A stretch of 64,000 nucleotides of DNA from Stomorhina lunata (taxonomy: Eukaryota; Arthropoda; Insecta; Diptera; Rhiniidae). Under the pieces are notes generated by a model. It was not told the DNA's origin, did no database searches, and was given only the letters and a program-made list of their open reading frames with translations. Of the stretch, positions 21,201 to 32,131 are shown one piece after another. The position numbers and the translations under genes were made by a program. Where the stretch lies: the NCBI GenBank assembly GCA_933228675.1, contig OW121741.1, positions 57,004,134 through 57,068,133 on the forward strand. The letters run 5' to 3'. Position 1 is the stretch's first letter. Every line of letters starts with the position of its first letter.

Positions 21201-22392
21201 ACAACGAGTAGTAATACCACCGAGTTTGCAGTCTGCAGTTTTAGCTGAACTTCACCAAACTCATGTTGGAATTTCAAAAATGAAGCAGCTTGCTCGCCGC
21301 TATGTCTATTGGACATGTATCGACAAGGATATCGAGAACTTGGTTAAACAATGTTCATCTTGTGGTTCGGTTAACTCCAGTCCTCCAAAGGCAAGACTAC
21401 ATTCCTGGGAGGAGCCAGAACATAATTGGCAAAGGCTACATATCGATTATGCAGGTATTTTTCAAAATTATTACTATTTAGTAGTTATGGATGCTAAATC
21501 CAAGTGGGCTGAAATTGGCATAACACCTTTTGCTCCTACATCTAGTTCAACAATAGAAATGTTACTTGATTTGTTTGCAAGGCATGGCTTGCCAGACGTG
21601 ATTGTCTCTGACAATGCCTCAATATTTACCAGCAGTGAGTTTCAATCATTTTGTGCACGACGAGGAATTTTCCAGAAGTTCATTGCACCGGGTCATCCAG
21701 CCACGAATGGCCTCGCCGAACGTAATGTTCAAACATTAAAACGACGACTCGAGTCAATGGAGGATGACAGCCGTACAGTACGTGAGAAAGTTAGAGACAT
21801 ACTTTATCGCTATCGAGCTACACCATTGGCAAATGGTAAAACGCCTTCAGAACAATATTTGCACCGTCAAATTCGTATACAACTCGATGCTCTTAAGCCT
21901 CCTCAATTTCAAAATAAAACGCCCATAAACTGTTGTAAAACTCGTCAATTAAGAGAAGGTGAGAGAGTACAAGCTCGATATTACTCCAACAATAAAAGCT
22001 TATGGAAGTTAGCCACAATCATCAAAAAATTGGGTCATCTCCATTACCTAGTAAAATTTGATGAAGGTTATATTCTTAAACGTCATATCAATCAACTTCT
22101 ATCAACAATGATACAGCAACCTGAAGAAATTAATACAAAACCTCATGACCAACCAACACCACAAAATTCTGAGTCCATAGTTCCTGAACCAACACCACAA
22201 CCATCTGAGCACATAACTCCTCAACCAAATCTTCAAGATCTTGTGCAGATTCCCACCAATGCTCAAAATAGAAATCCAGTCATCGATAATTCGTCCGTTA
22301 GAAATCGACCAGCAGAGCCACAAACTGAGGGAAGAATTGCTAGACTTCGCCGTCGTCCAGCTTACTTGGAAGATTACGTGTCTGATGCCTGA
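18244..22392 (+). pseudogene. Gypsy gag-pol polyprotein with one nonsense codon
   Basis: The ATG at 18244 opens a single frame of 1382 codons interrupted only by TAG at 20701-20703, between RT and RNase H. Domains by residue: Gag; two CCHC knuckles (about 264-302, CLRCGKNNHYAKDC and CSECGKSGHVVKVC); protease (about 359, VDTGS); RT (LCVDYK, DLYKAYLHIP, catalytic YFDDI at about 644); RNase H (CDASPTGVAG and, after the stop, TDNQPL); integrase with zinc finger (HQTHVG ... CSSC, about 1004-1040) and D, D, E at HIDYAG, VSDNAS and GLAERN (about 1067, 1123, 1159). The proline/glutamine-rich tail follows. No env. All other motifs look intact. Confidence 0.93.
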
Positions 22393-22417
22393 AGCTTCCT
22401 TTAAGCGTGGGAGAACT

Positions 22418-22664
22418 ATGGTAACTTTTCAACAAATTCGAAATGGTAACACTGAAATTGGTACCAACTACCTAGACAAGTTATCTACTTTTTAACATCA
22501 CTGTTGTAATAAAACACGTTTGTAAAAGTTGTAAGGTTAGATCACTTTTATTAATTCCTTTTTTCCTCTCCTTAATGTAAGACTGATAATAATTAATAAA
22601 ATTGAATTCCATATTGAAATCAAATACGCGTGTTTTCTATTGAATATTTATAAAAGATATAATA
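22418..22664 (+). repeat. 3' LTR of the gypsy element
   Basis: 247 bp, starting ATGGTAACTTTTCAACAAAT and ending AAAAGATATAATA. It differs from the joined 5' LTR at one position that I could see, in the T/C run near 22565. It contains AATAAAACACG and AATAAAATTG as possible polyadenylation signals. Confidence 0.93.
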
Positions 22665-22670
22665 CTTGTT

Positions 22671-24817
22671 GAGAGAAGCAAGAAAAGAAACTTTGCTAAC
22701 TGCTTCCCACCATACTGCACAACCATATGTTAAAACAGGCCTTACAATTGTTGTGTAAATCCAATACACAACTATCGGTCTTAAGCCCCATTTTTTATCC
22801 ACGGAATTCCTGCAGAAGTAGTATGCGTTTAGCCCGGCCAGTAACCACAGCAGTGGTGATAAAACCCCTCCTTGTGGAGTACCCCTAGTTACTTTCCTAC
22901 GTAAACTACAGTCACCTAGATTTGAGTTGATGATCCTACTGTTAAGCATGTTCACAATTCAATCTACTAGGAAGCCCTGTATGTTTAAGTCCTCCAGTGA
23001 ACCCCTGATTGCTTCAATAGTAATATTATTGAAGGCACCCTCGATATCGAGGAAAGCGGCCAGAGTATATTCTCTGAATTTTAGGCCCTTTTCAATAAAA
23101 CTGACCACATCATGCAACGCGCTCTCAACAGATTTACCCTTGAGATAAGCATGTTGAGCGTTGCTAATAATGCGCGTACCTAAAGAGTTCCTAAGAAATA
23201 GGTCAATCAGTCGCTCGAGTGTCTTCAAGAGAAAAGACGACAGGCTGATTGGTCTAAAATCTTTAGGTTTAGAGTGACTAGCCTTCCCTGCTTTAGGAAT
23301 GAAAATCACTCTTACCTCCCTCCATCCACTAGGAGTGAAGCCCCCATGGAGGCAGCTAGGAAAAATACTATGAAGAATCGATAGACAATAGTCAGAAGAA
23401 TTCTGTAGCATAGCGGGAATAATGCCATCCGGGCCTGCTGACTTGTACGGTAAGAACGTACTTACGGCTCACTTAATTCTTTCTGAAGTGACTATCTCGT
23501 CTATCAGTTTATTCGGAATTGAGCCCAATCGCTCCATAGAAGGCTCATGAATAATCAGATCTGGATTCCGATTGCCGGGGAAGTGAGTGTCAAAAAGTAG
23601 TCCGAGTGTCTCAGGGCTAGATTCAGTCCAAGAACCATCAGGTTTTAGGATAAATCCGGGGACCATTGGGTCCTTGGGTATTAATTTCCTAAATCTCGAC
23701 AGCTCATTTACAGAATCGATGGTCTCACAGTAGGTTAACCATGTTGACCTTTTAGCTTTTTGGAGATCGCTCTTATACTTGTTAAAACTCACTCTATAAT
23801 AAGTCCAATCCTCATCACTGCGAGTAAGTTTGGCCTTATTAAACAGTCTTCTAACACATGTCCTAAGGCTCTTTAGTTCCTTCGTCCACTAGTTAGGCTG
23901 TTTGCGTTTGCCCGGGAAGATTAATGGGCAGCTATGTTCATAGCTAGTTATATAACTTTCCGTGAGCTTTGTCACCACAATGTTCGTTTCCGCCTCAGAA
24001 TAGATTCTAAGTGGAATATTACGCACCATGGTGTCCGAAGAACTCCTAAAGGACTCCCAATCTGTTTTTCGGGGATTCCTGTAGGGACTCGGTTTGACTC
24101 TCGTAAAATTGACAGAGAAGGAGATCAAGCAGTGGTCAGAGAAGTAACATTCGCTTGATACCTTCCAGTTTTCAATAAGATTGTCCTTCGCGTTTGTCAG
24201 TGTGATGTCTAATACCTCCTCCCTATCTTTTGTCCTGAAAGTGGGCGCGTTGCCCCTATTGCAGATCCTAAGATGGTTATTAGTAATGAAATCAAAGACT
24301 GACTCACCGCGCTCGTTAATGTTGCTACTACCCCATTGGTAGTGATGGGCATTGGCGTCACAGCCCATGATGAAGGTGTTGTTTTTCATGGACTCTACCA
24401 ACCGCCTCACCTCGCTACTCGGAGGGTCCTCTGCCTCATACGGGAAGTAGGCTGAAGCCACAGTGAGGACATTCTTGCATGCGGCTTCACTCGCGACAAC
24501 GATTAGATCCCCACCACTGTAAGAATTAAGTAAACGTAAGTTTAATGTATTCCTAGCTAAGATACAGGTTCTCACCTTGTCGCCCGTGCTTGAGACAAAA
24601 AGGTGTAGCCTGCGACCTTGAGTCCTTGAACTCTGTTCTCTCGAATCCAGGGTTCCTGGATCAAGGCCTCATCTACACCGGAGTCGACAATTAGCCTTGT
24701 CATTTCGGCGGAGGCCGCTTCACAGTGGTGTAGGTTTAACTGCACCACTAGCAGCTTCTTTGGATCCCCCATGCTTAAAAAACCTAAACTTGACGGTTCC
24801 AATACCGAAGTTGACAA
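22671..24817 (-). pseudogene. LOA-like LINE ORF2, endonuclease and RT part, broken
   Basis: AP endonuclease motifs: VVQLNLHHCEAA, IQEPWI, MGCDANAHHYQWGS and FSDHCLISF. RT motifs: SAGPDGI, DFRPISLSSFLLKTLERLI, HAYLKGKSVESALH, AAFLDIEGAFNNI and RGTPQGGVLSPLLW. A frameshift lies near 24590. After that one frame continues to 22671 with stop codons at about 23886 (TAG), 23466 (TGA) and 22959 (TGA). After LLW the sequence jumps to LNAYYFCRN, so the block carrying the catalytic aspartate pair is deleted. The frame then runs to the gypsy insertion in VSKVSFLASLNK. Confidence 0.82.
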
Positions 24818-26702
24818 CGCCCCTTGTCGACTTTAATTTGTCAAGGGATATCTTGTCCACGGTGAACTTGATATCCTTGCCGCTGTTTCCCTCACAGCTG
24901 GCAGAAGATAAAAATCTCCAACCAGATGTGAGGAAATTATTCTGGTTCTGGAGGACTGCCAGTATGGTTTCCACCTTCCTTACCGGACGTGGGAACCACG
25001 CTGTCACGACCTGCCGAACCAGGAGCTCCGAAGCCAAAATCACGTCAAGTTTGGCGGACGGACAGAGATCGGCACAGCCGTTAACCACGGTTTTTAGAAA
25101 GTCAAAAGACCTCGCATTATTGCAGTTAACGATCTTCACCCCTCTCTGCCATTCCGCACCCTTGAATGATATGGCGTCCTTCGGCCCCTTAAAAAGACCA
25201 ATACTATCAATCAGTCGGGCTTCAATCAGCTCCCAAAGATCATCTTTAATCCTACAATGAGGATCATTGTGATCTAAGACAGCTGCCTGAACTGTGTCCC
25301 GGCTGACCGACTTCTTGATCTTTTTTGACGTAGTGGGTTGCTCGTCTCCGGATCTAGCCCTCTTCACGCTCTCCTTACGGGGGCCCGAAGCGGTAGTCGA
25401 AGATCCGCAACCCCCTTGCCAACCATCGCAGACCCATACTTGGGGGCGCCGGTAGCAGGCTCCATTCTTGTCCTCTTACGAGGAGAAGCTGGTTTCGCCA
25501 CAGGGTCCTTGTTAGGAACTGTAGAACTGCCAGCTTCAGCTGGTTTCACCACAGACACCTTGCTAGGTGACGCGGATCTACCAGCATCCACTGACTTTCC
25601 TATAGGTCCTTTACCGGACTCTGTAGATTTATCAGCTTCGCCTCGCTTGATAAAGCTTGGAAGACACCCAAGATGTCATCGGTAGAGCCGTAAATCCTTT
25701 CGAACTTAGCCACGGCCTGCCTATGCTTCTTGAGCTTCTTCCTCTCGTTTGCATCGAGCAGACTAGGGTCCTTGTCAGCCATCTTTTTGAGATAGGCCAA
25801 AGAACTTCTAGTCCCGCTCTTCGCCTTGTCGAATTTAGTTCGGCTGGTTTTTTGCTTAAGCTGTGGCGGTGCATCCACCACAGCGTCCTGCCGAACTAAC
25901 CGTCCCAAGGGGAGTGGTGGGGTACCCGAGATAAGATCGGCCTGGCTCTCCTTCACAACTGGAGCCAAAGATCTAAGAGGTGATCTAGCCTTACCCCGCC
26001 CCGAAGTCGATATCACTGTGATATCGCTCTCCGTGTCGGTGTCAAGCACGATAACCTCAGAGACCTGATTAGCTTCAGTCCTGTCGGTGCAGTCAGAACG
26101 ATCTTTCTGGGCTTCCGGAGCCAGTTCAGCCTGGCTCTCCTTTTCCACTGCAACCACAGAACTCAAAAGAGATCCAGCTGGACCCTGACACAAAGCCGGT
26201 GTCACTTTGACATCGCCCTCTGTGTCCGGATCCAGCGAGACCTCTGTCGCACAACTTGTGATAGCAGTAGAACCGGCAGAGTCAGTCTGTTCCCTCTGGG
26301 TCTCTCCTACCAGCGGGTCCCTAGATCCTGAAGGAGATCCCGATTGAGATCGGCCAAAATTTGAGATTACAGTAACCTCGAATTCTGAATCCGACTCAAG
26401 CGAGACGTCCGCCAGAGTCTGTGTGGCTCCGGTGGTGTGAGAGGAGTCCAGATCGTCCAATAGCCCCCCCCCAACTCTTCTAAGTCCGTCAGTAATTGTC
26501 TCTCCTGATGGAGTATGTCCGCGTTAATGTCGCTAAGAGTCAGTTCGTCGATGTGGTCCCTCCCTGGTATGTCCCGTCTAGCCCTGAAACTGTTCTTCAA
26601 GGAAGTCCCGTCCGTGTTATATTTGTTTTTTTTAAGTTTTTTGAATTTGGTTTCGGAATTTTGTTCCCACGAGTATGGGGGAACTGAGGTCACCCGCGTC
26701 AT
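24720..26702 (-). pseudogene. LOA-like LINE ORF1 (DUF4780-like), frameshifted
   Basis: The reading begins at 26702 (MTRVTSVPPYSWEQ) and changes frame at a C-run near 26466 (minus-strand GGGG tract). It continues through an acidic S/T/E-rich stretch (25600-26460) and a basic linker, and ends in a folded domain at 24720-25367. Words there include FDFLKTVVNG, WFPRPVRKVE, GWRFLSSASCEG and NFGIGTVKFRFFK, which I recognise as DUF4780-like, common in ORF1 of fly LOA elements. It is presumably RNA-binding. At least two frame changes (near 26466 and 25600) disable it. Its base composition is much more GC-rich than the surroundings. Confidence 0.75.
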
Positions 26703-27049
26703 AGCCCCCTAAAACGCGAGAGCGACTAGATACTGGCGGAGGCGTTAAGGTATCCAACCAGGCACCGTTGAAACACAGTCTCCCGTTTAACCCTGACTGC
26801 GAACCGAAAGCCCGTAGCACGGTAAAAAAAAGCGCATGACACCGGGGCTTGGGGGGGTTAGTTTAAAGTATTAACCCACTACTACCTGTTTGGTCCGCGG
26901 GAGATATTTGATTTTTCTCCTACCACCCACGCATGGAAAGGGGTTCCTCGCCACCTATTTATGTGGCTGGTTCCCCCCCATGAATGGGAGGCATCCCCCT
27001 ATCCTCCACCCGGGGACGCGCCCTCTAGGGATTAGGTTCCCCCAGTTTA

Positions 27050-27217
27050 GTTCTTTCTCAGGAAAAATTTGAAAGCTGGTGGAATTTAGTAAAAAGTAAT
27101 ATAAAGTCATAATGACTTTGAAGCTCTGTATGGGCCATTTCGGACAGACCTGAATGAGGTTGCGACCTTCTTGGTGAAAGCTCTGGGAGACTAGATTCAA
27201 AAACTATTTTCAGTATG
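27050..27217 (-). repeat. Satellite B, one unit right of the LINE
   Basis: This unit has CTCAGGAAAAATTTG, TTTGAAGCTCTGTATGGGCC, GGACAGACCTGAATGAGGTT and TTTTCAGTATG. It continues the monomer cut by the LINE and is itself cut by a MITE at 27218. Confidence 0.85.
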
Positions 27218-27972
27218 TCGTTAATTTAATATAGAAAGACCCTAAGTCGTTTTTCACTCAAATCGCTTTTTACAGCTTTATCTAATATAATTTTATAAAA
27301 ATCATTTAATTTTAAAAAACATATTATAGTATTAAATTCTTTAGATAATTTAGCAAAAAACTGCGTTTAAGAAATTTCTGTATCTTCAATACTTAAGATT
27401 TTAGGTCTATTCGTTTACTTTCCAGTAAAAGTCCAGTAAGCTGAGTATTTACTGAGTAAATGAACGAATTTACTCTCACCAAATCATTTGTACAAGAAAA
27501 GTAAACGAACAGAAAATTTGTAAAAATCCAGTAAGAAAATCGAGGCAATAAGAAAAAACAATATAATAGGTAATAAATAAATAAAAAATTACTTAAGCTT
27601 TTAATTTTAAATTAGTTATATACTTTTTAACTTTAATTTAGTTAATTTTATTTCTTTTACTTAAAATTGTTAACTAATTAAAAAATCGCGGCAAATTTTC
27701 ATCTGCCTGTTTTTCTTTTGTTTACGTTTTTTATTAATGTTGTTGTTGTTACTGAACTTTTGCAAGCAAAAATTTTGCCCGTAAGATTTTACAAATACTC
27801 AGCAAATAAACTGTCACTTTTTCTCAAAAATTCTTTCCGACTTTCCGTAATATTTTTTAATAATTTGTACAAATTTTAACGTAAACGAATGAATCTTTTA
27901 TTTAGTCATTTTTTCAATCTCCTGTAATGTAAGAAAAATGTTAGTTAGGGCTTTTCTGTATTAAAGTAACGA
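27218..27972. mobile_element. MITE with TCGTTA ends in satellite B
   Basis: The ends TCGTTAATTTAATATAGAAA and (reverse complement) TCGTTACTTTAATACAGAAA match over about 31 bp with a few differences. TATG flanks both sides (27214-27217, 27973-27976), a 4-bp duplication, and its removal restores a satellite monomer. An inner inverted pair, ATTCGTTTAC at 27409 and GTAAACGAAT at 27881, may be a second nested element. There is no coding sequence. Confidence 0.75.
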
Positions 27973-29010
27973 TATGCAGTTGTTTCTTGGGAAAAAAATT
28001 TACAAGATGTGGAATGTAGTAAAAAGTGATATGAAGTCATAAGGCTCTGTAGGGGCCATTTCAGACAGACCCGAATGAGGTGGCTACATACTGAGTGAAA
28101 GCTCTAAGGGAGTAGATTCAAAAAATATATTCAGTATATGCAGCTTGTTTCTCAGGAAAAAATTGACAGCATGTGAAATGTAGTAAAAAATGATATGAAG
28201 CCATAAGGACTTCGAAGCTCTGTAGGGGCCATTTCGAACAGATCTGGATGAGGTTGCTACATACTGGGTGCAAGCTATAGGGGAGTAGAATCCAAAAATA
28301 TATTGAGTGTATGCAGTTGTTCCTCAGGAAAAATTTTACAAGATGTGGAATTTAGTAAAAAGTGATATGAAGTCATGAGGAATTTGAAGCTTTGTAAGGG
28401 CCATTTTAGACAGACCTGAATGAGGTTGCGACATACTGGGTAGAAGGCCTTGGTGAGTAGATTTCAAAACTGTATTCAGTATATGCAGTTGTTTCTCAGG
28501 AAAAATTTTACAAGATGTGGAATTTAGTAAAAAGTGATATAATGCATAAGGACTTTGAAGCTCTGTAGGGGCCATTTCGGACAGACCTGAATGAGGTTGC
28601 GACATACTGGGTGAAAGCTCTAGGGGAGTAGATTCCAAAACTATATTCAGTATATGCAGTTGTTTCCAGGAAAAAATTGACAGCATGTGAAATGTAGTAA
28701 AAAGTGATATGAAGTCATAAGGACTTTGAAGCTCTGTAGGGGCCATTTCGGACAGACCTGAACGAGGTTGCGACATACTTGGTGAAAGTTATAGGGGAGT
28801 AGATTCCAAAACTATATTCAGTATATGCAGTTGTTTCTCAGGAAAAAATTGACAGCATGTGGAATGTAGTAAAAAGTGATATGTAGTCATAAGGACTTTG
28901 AAGCTCTATAGAGACCATTTCGGTCAGACCTGAAAGAGGTTGCGACATACTGGATGAAAGCTTTGGTTCCAAAACTATATTCTATATATTCAGTTGTTTC
29001 TCAGGAAAAA
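27973..29010 (-). repeat. Satellite B, main array (~172-bp units, about six)
   Basis: The recurring text is GCAGTTGTTTCTCAGGAAAA, GTGGAATTTAGTAAAAAGTG, AAGGACTTTGAAGCTCTGTA, GGGCCATTTCGGACAGACCT, GAATGAGGTTGCGACATACT, GGGGAGTAGATTCCAAAACT and ATATTCAGTATAT. Periods vary from about 165 to 180 bp. The open frame at 28336-28776 simply runs through several monomers. Confidence 0.92.
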
Positions 29011-29245
29011 AATTGAATTGATTTATACAAATAGGAAATTTGCAAAATTTCCTATAAAAATATGAAACTTGCAAAATTTGCTATAAAAAGGGAATTTTGA
29101 AAATTTCCAATAAAAATAGATGATTTTCCAAATTTTATTAAGATTGTGAAATTATCAAAATTTCTTATAAAATAGTAAATTTTGAAAATTTTCTATTTTA
29201 TAGAAAACTAGCTGATTTTACCCGGCGTTGCTCGGGTTGGTAGTT
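29011..29245. repeat. AT-rich short repeats ending in an ACCCGGCGTTGCTCGGGT hairpin
   Basis: 29020-29210 repeats variants of GAAATTTGCAAAATTTCCTATAAAAAT about five times. It ends with AGCTGATTTTACCCGGCGTT and GCTCGGGT at about 29209-29238, which can fold (ACCCG/CGGGT). The type is not known. Confidence 0.55.
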
Positions 29246-29480
29246 AAAGTTTTTAACTTATTACTGTGTTAACAATTTTTTTAAAAATTAACAATTATGA
29301 ATAATTTTGTAATAAGTTTTTAATTGAATCCTTTATTAATGTATTTGCATATATATTTATTTGACTTTTGTGAATGGCAGTACTTCTCATTAATGTGTGC
29401 TTTAAACGTTTTCGAAAGCAAATGGAACAATAAATATTAAACAACATACAGGCAATCAGACGCGAATTTTTTTTATATTT
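29246..29480. other. Spacer, nothing recognised
   Basis: AT-rich sequence. The 70-codon minus-strand frame at 29295-29507 shows no family features. Confidence 0.4.
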
Positions 29481-29730
29481 ATAGATTATCGAAAAACTAT
29501 CAAACAATCGTCAAATAATCATCAAACAGTCGTCAGTCAATCGTGAAACAACTATCGAACTATCATTAAAAATCATTGAACAGTCGCCAGTCAATCATCA
29601 AACAACAATCAATCGTTAAAAAATCTTCAAATTACTGTCATAAAATCGATAGTTAATTGTGAAACAATTATCAAACAATCATTAAAAATTTTCAAACAAT
29701 CGTCAGTCAAACTACTCTCAAACACCAATC
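29481..29730. repeat. Degenerate short tandem repeat (ATCAAACAATCGTC)
   Basis: Variants of ATCAAACAATCGTCA and GTCAGTCAATCGTGAAACAA repeat through about 250 bp with an irregular period of about 12-14 bp. Confidence 0.75.
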
Positions 29731-29818
29731 ATATTACCAATATTCATCTATCCGTTTTCCTATTTTAGATAAATCAAAAAAAGAGGTCGTAAAAGTGGGC
29801 ATGGTAAATTTTTCTTAA

Positions 29819-30533
29819 CCCCTTAACGGACATAACGATCACAATAGGATAAAGAAAATCCAGTTTTCATTTGGGGTTACTATTGATGACTAAAAACATA
29901 AAATAAAACAAAAATTTGATTTTTTTGCTTTTGATTGGTGGTAAAAATATTCCCTCTGCCTCCGTCGCGAAAAGCAATTATATATGCCTGAGATCTAATA
30001 AATGTAAAATATTATCCTCATCGTCTTCGGACTGGTCAGAATCTGATGGTAATGTAATAACACATCTAGCACTAACTTTATTTTTCATATTCTTTTAGAA
30101 CTTTCTTGCTCATTTTCGGACAATCTGTAATAAAGAAATATAGAAACAGTCATACTAAGGGTTAGAGGAAGAATTCTTCCCACCAAAAAAATCGTTGAAG
30201 GAAGAACAATGTGCAAGATATGTTTAAAATATGTCTCACTTCTAAGATATTAAATATAAATCTTTAAAACGTTAAAGGGCATACCATATATCACCACGAT
30301 AGTTCAAAGATATATACCGATTTCGTTTGCGGTTGTAAAAACGAAAGTTTTTAATTTACACAATGCTCGTTTCGAAAGAAATCATGTATAATTTGGCAGT
30401 ACAATTAAAAGAAAAGATAATTTATTCCTTTCAATTATTGTTTTCAAATCGAAAAATTAACTGCGATTGATGAGCTTCCTTACCAATGAAGAAAAAGTTG
30501 GTTTGAAAATTATTCCCTCTAACTGTAAAAGGG
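29819..30533. mobile_element. piggyBac-like MITE (TTAA duplication, CCC...GGG ends)
   Basis: TTAA (29815-29818) is followed by CCCCTTAACGG, and CTGTAAAAGGG is followed by TTAA (30534-30537). TTAA target duplication with CCC-starting ends is the hallmark of piggyBac-type elements. The interior of 715 bp has only a 60-codon frame (29916-30098) with an acidic serine-rich patch (SSSSSDWSESD), perhaps a transposase relic. Confidence 0.6.
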
Positions 30534-30948
30534 TTAATGTAGAATCCCAACTTAGTTCAAGTTAGGATTAAAAAAAAATATTTAGAAAGAAAAAAATATT
30601 TTCATTGGTCCTGCCGTTCTCAAGATATACAATTTAAAAGAAAAAAGGAACTTTATCCCAATTTTTCAATTCCCAGGTCCTCGTTGCTCCATTTCCAAAA
30701 AATTCAAAAAGCGAAAAACTATCATATTGTATGAAAATATTCACATTTAAAACTTTAATTAATTGGGTTAAATCATTTTCATCTTATCATTCATATTTTT
30801 GTCATTTTTAATATTTGATTTATATGGGAGGGATCACGCCCATTAGAGATTAAAAAAAACCCGGACTATTTCACCCGCCAGTCACACCTTAATACACTGT
30901 CAAAATTTTAGAAAAATCGGTCCTCAGGGTCATCCATGTTTGTCATTT
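30534..30948. other. Spacer, nothing recognised
   Basis: AT-rich sequence without terminal repeats or coding potential that I could identify. Confidence 0.4.
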
Positions 30949-31880
30949 TTATACCCTTCACCAATAGGTGAAAGGGTATTATAAGTTTGTCATTCAGTTT
31001 GTAATTTTTTCATTATTCGTCTTAGACCGTCAAAATTATACCGATCGACTCAGAATCGCCAGGAGAGTTGTTTTAGCCATGTCCGTCTGTCTGTCTGTTG
31101 AAATCAAGTTTGTGGAGCTCCCGGTGGGTGTATCCAAACGAATTATACACCAGATTTTAGTCAATTTCCCTACGCTATTAAATTAAAAAAAAATCTGTCC
31201 ATAAACACCCGAGATATCGCTAAAATACAAAACTTCGATGACGAATTTTAATTTTTTTTTAAATACAGTTTTCAAAAAAACAACATTTTTTAAATTCTCA
31301 TCGAATTTTGAATTTTTTCGATATCTCTGGTTTTTATTGACAGATTTTGATGAGTATTTTCTAAAATCTGATATATAATTCGATTTTTTTAAATATTGTT
31401 TTTTAAAAAATGTTTTCTAAAATATGCCAATTTTGGTAATTGATATATTTTGCTTTGGCGGTATCTCAGTTATTGATCTACCAATTTTGATGAAATTCAA
31501 TAGTGTGTTGCGTTGAATGATTTCCAAAAATTTGATATACAGTTCAAAAAATTTAAAAAACATAGTTTTTTGAAAAAACATAGTTATGTTGAAAAATGCA
31601 GTTATTAAAAAAAATAATTCTCATCGAATTTTGATTTTTGGCGATATCTCTGGTGTTTATAGAAAATAAAAAAAGAATGTAATTTAGCACCCAATTTCGA
31701 GTTTTGGCTATATCTCAGTTGTAAGTAGAACTATATGTTGCAATTTAATAGTGTACTTCGTAGAACACTATTAACATCTAATACATATACATATAAGTTA
31801 TGTCGGTATGCCATCTACAAGCTCATCAAACTTGATTTCAGCATACCGAAATATGTCTTAAATAAGTGACTTTTGAACAT
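30949..31880 (+). repeat. Dispersed repeat of the 'TACCCTTCACC' family (copy 3, long)
   Basis: It starts TACCCTTCACCAATAGGTGA and then AAGGGTATTATAAGTTTGTC. It carries TACCGATCGACTCAGAATCG and GTCCGTCTGTCTGTCTGTTG and ends near GAAATATGTCTTAAATAAGT. It is nearly collinear with 5960-6870. Non-coding. Confidence 0.8.
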
Positions 31881-32129
31881 TATGATGGCCTTTATAAATA
31901 TTCTTCGTAATTGTTGTTGCCAAAAGTCTAATCTGGATAGGTCCGCCAAATATTCTCATTAAAGCAACCATTTAATCGGTCCTCTAATTTTAAAGATATA
32001 TGCATTTAAATATGACCTCTCTCAAGGTGCGAAATGTTACAATGTTGTGTAATTTCTGAAATTGTTTGTATTTCAATCCACCTCCAAAATGTAGACCCAA
32101 TATAAAACAAGGTTATTCACTAATTAAAG
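31881..32129. other. Spacer between repeat and mariner, nothing recognised
   Basis: About 250 bp without a recognisable feature. Confidence 0.4.
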
Positions 32130-32131
32130 TA

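Larger units (their letters stand above)
16689..22664 (+). mobile_element. Ty3/gypsy LTR retrotransposon without env, inserted in the LINE
   Basis: The element is bounded by a CTTGTT TSD at 16683-16688 and 22665-22670. Each LTR is 247 bp (ATGGTAAC...ATATAATA), and I could find only one difference between them. A primer-binding site (TGGCGACGACTTGG, 18211) follows the 5' LTR, and a purine-rich tract (about 22405-22417) precedes the 3' LTR. There is one gag-pol frame with a single stop codon and no env. A 1.26-kb TIR element interrupts the 5' LTR. It is young, judging from LTR identity. Confidence 0.95.
15509..27050 (-). mobile_element. LOA-like non-LTR retrotransposon, split by a gypsy element
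   Basis: With the gypsy (16689-22664) removed, this is a LINE of about 5.6 kb on the minus strand. The order is a GC-rich 5' region (26703-27050), ORF1 with a DUF4780-like domain, ORF2 with AP endonuclease, RT and a C-terminal RNase H, then a 3' region ending at about 15510 in TTATTACCTAACCTAA (minus strand). RNase H downstream of RT and the ORF1 type favour the LOA group. It is inserted in satellite B. Several nonsense codons and frame changes make it inactive. Confidence 0.85.

Noticed and set aside
16683..22670. Gypsy insertion as a cause of a LINE gene fusion
   Set aside because: The TSD and exact frame continuity show a simple insertion; no fusion product is implied.
24697..25260. 187-codon plus-strand frame
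   Set aside because: It is antisense to LOA-like ORF1/ORF2, which have recognisable domains; the plus-strand product has none.
25338..26068. Several 80-115-codon plus-strand frames
   Set aside because: They are antisense shadows of GC-rich LOA-like ORF1.
28336..28776. 146-codon minus-strand frame
   Set aside because: It runs through several satellite B monomers and encodes the repeat itself, not a protein family.
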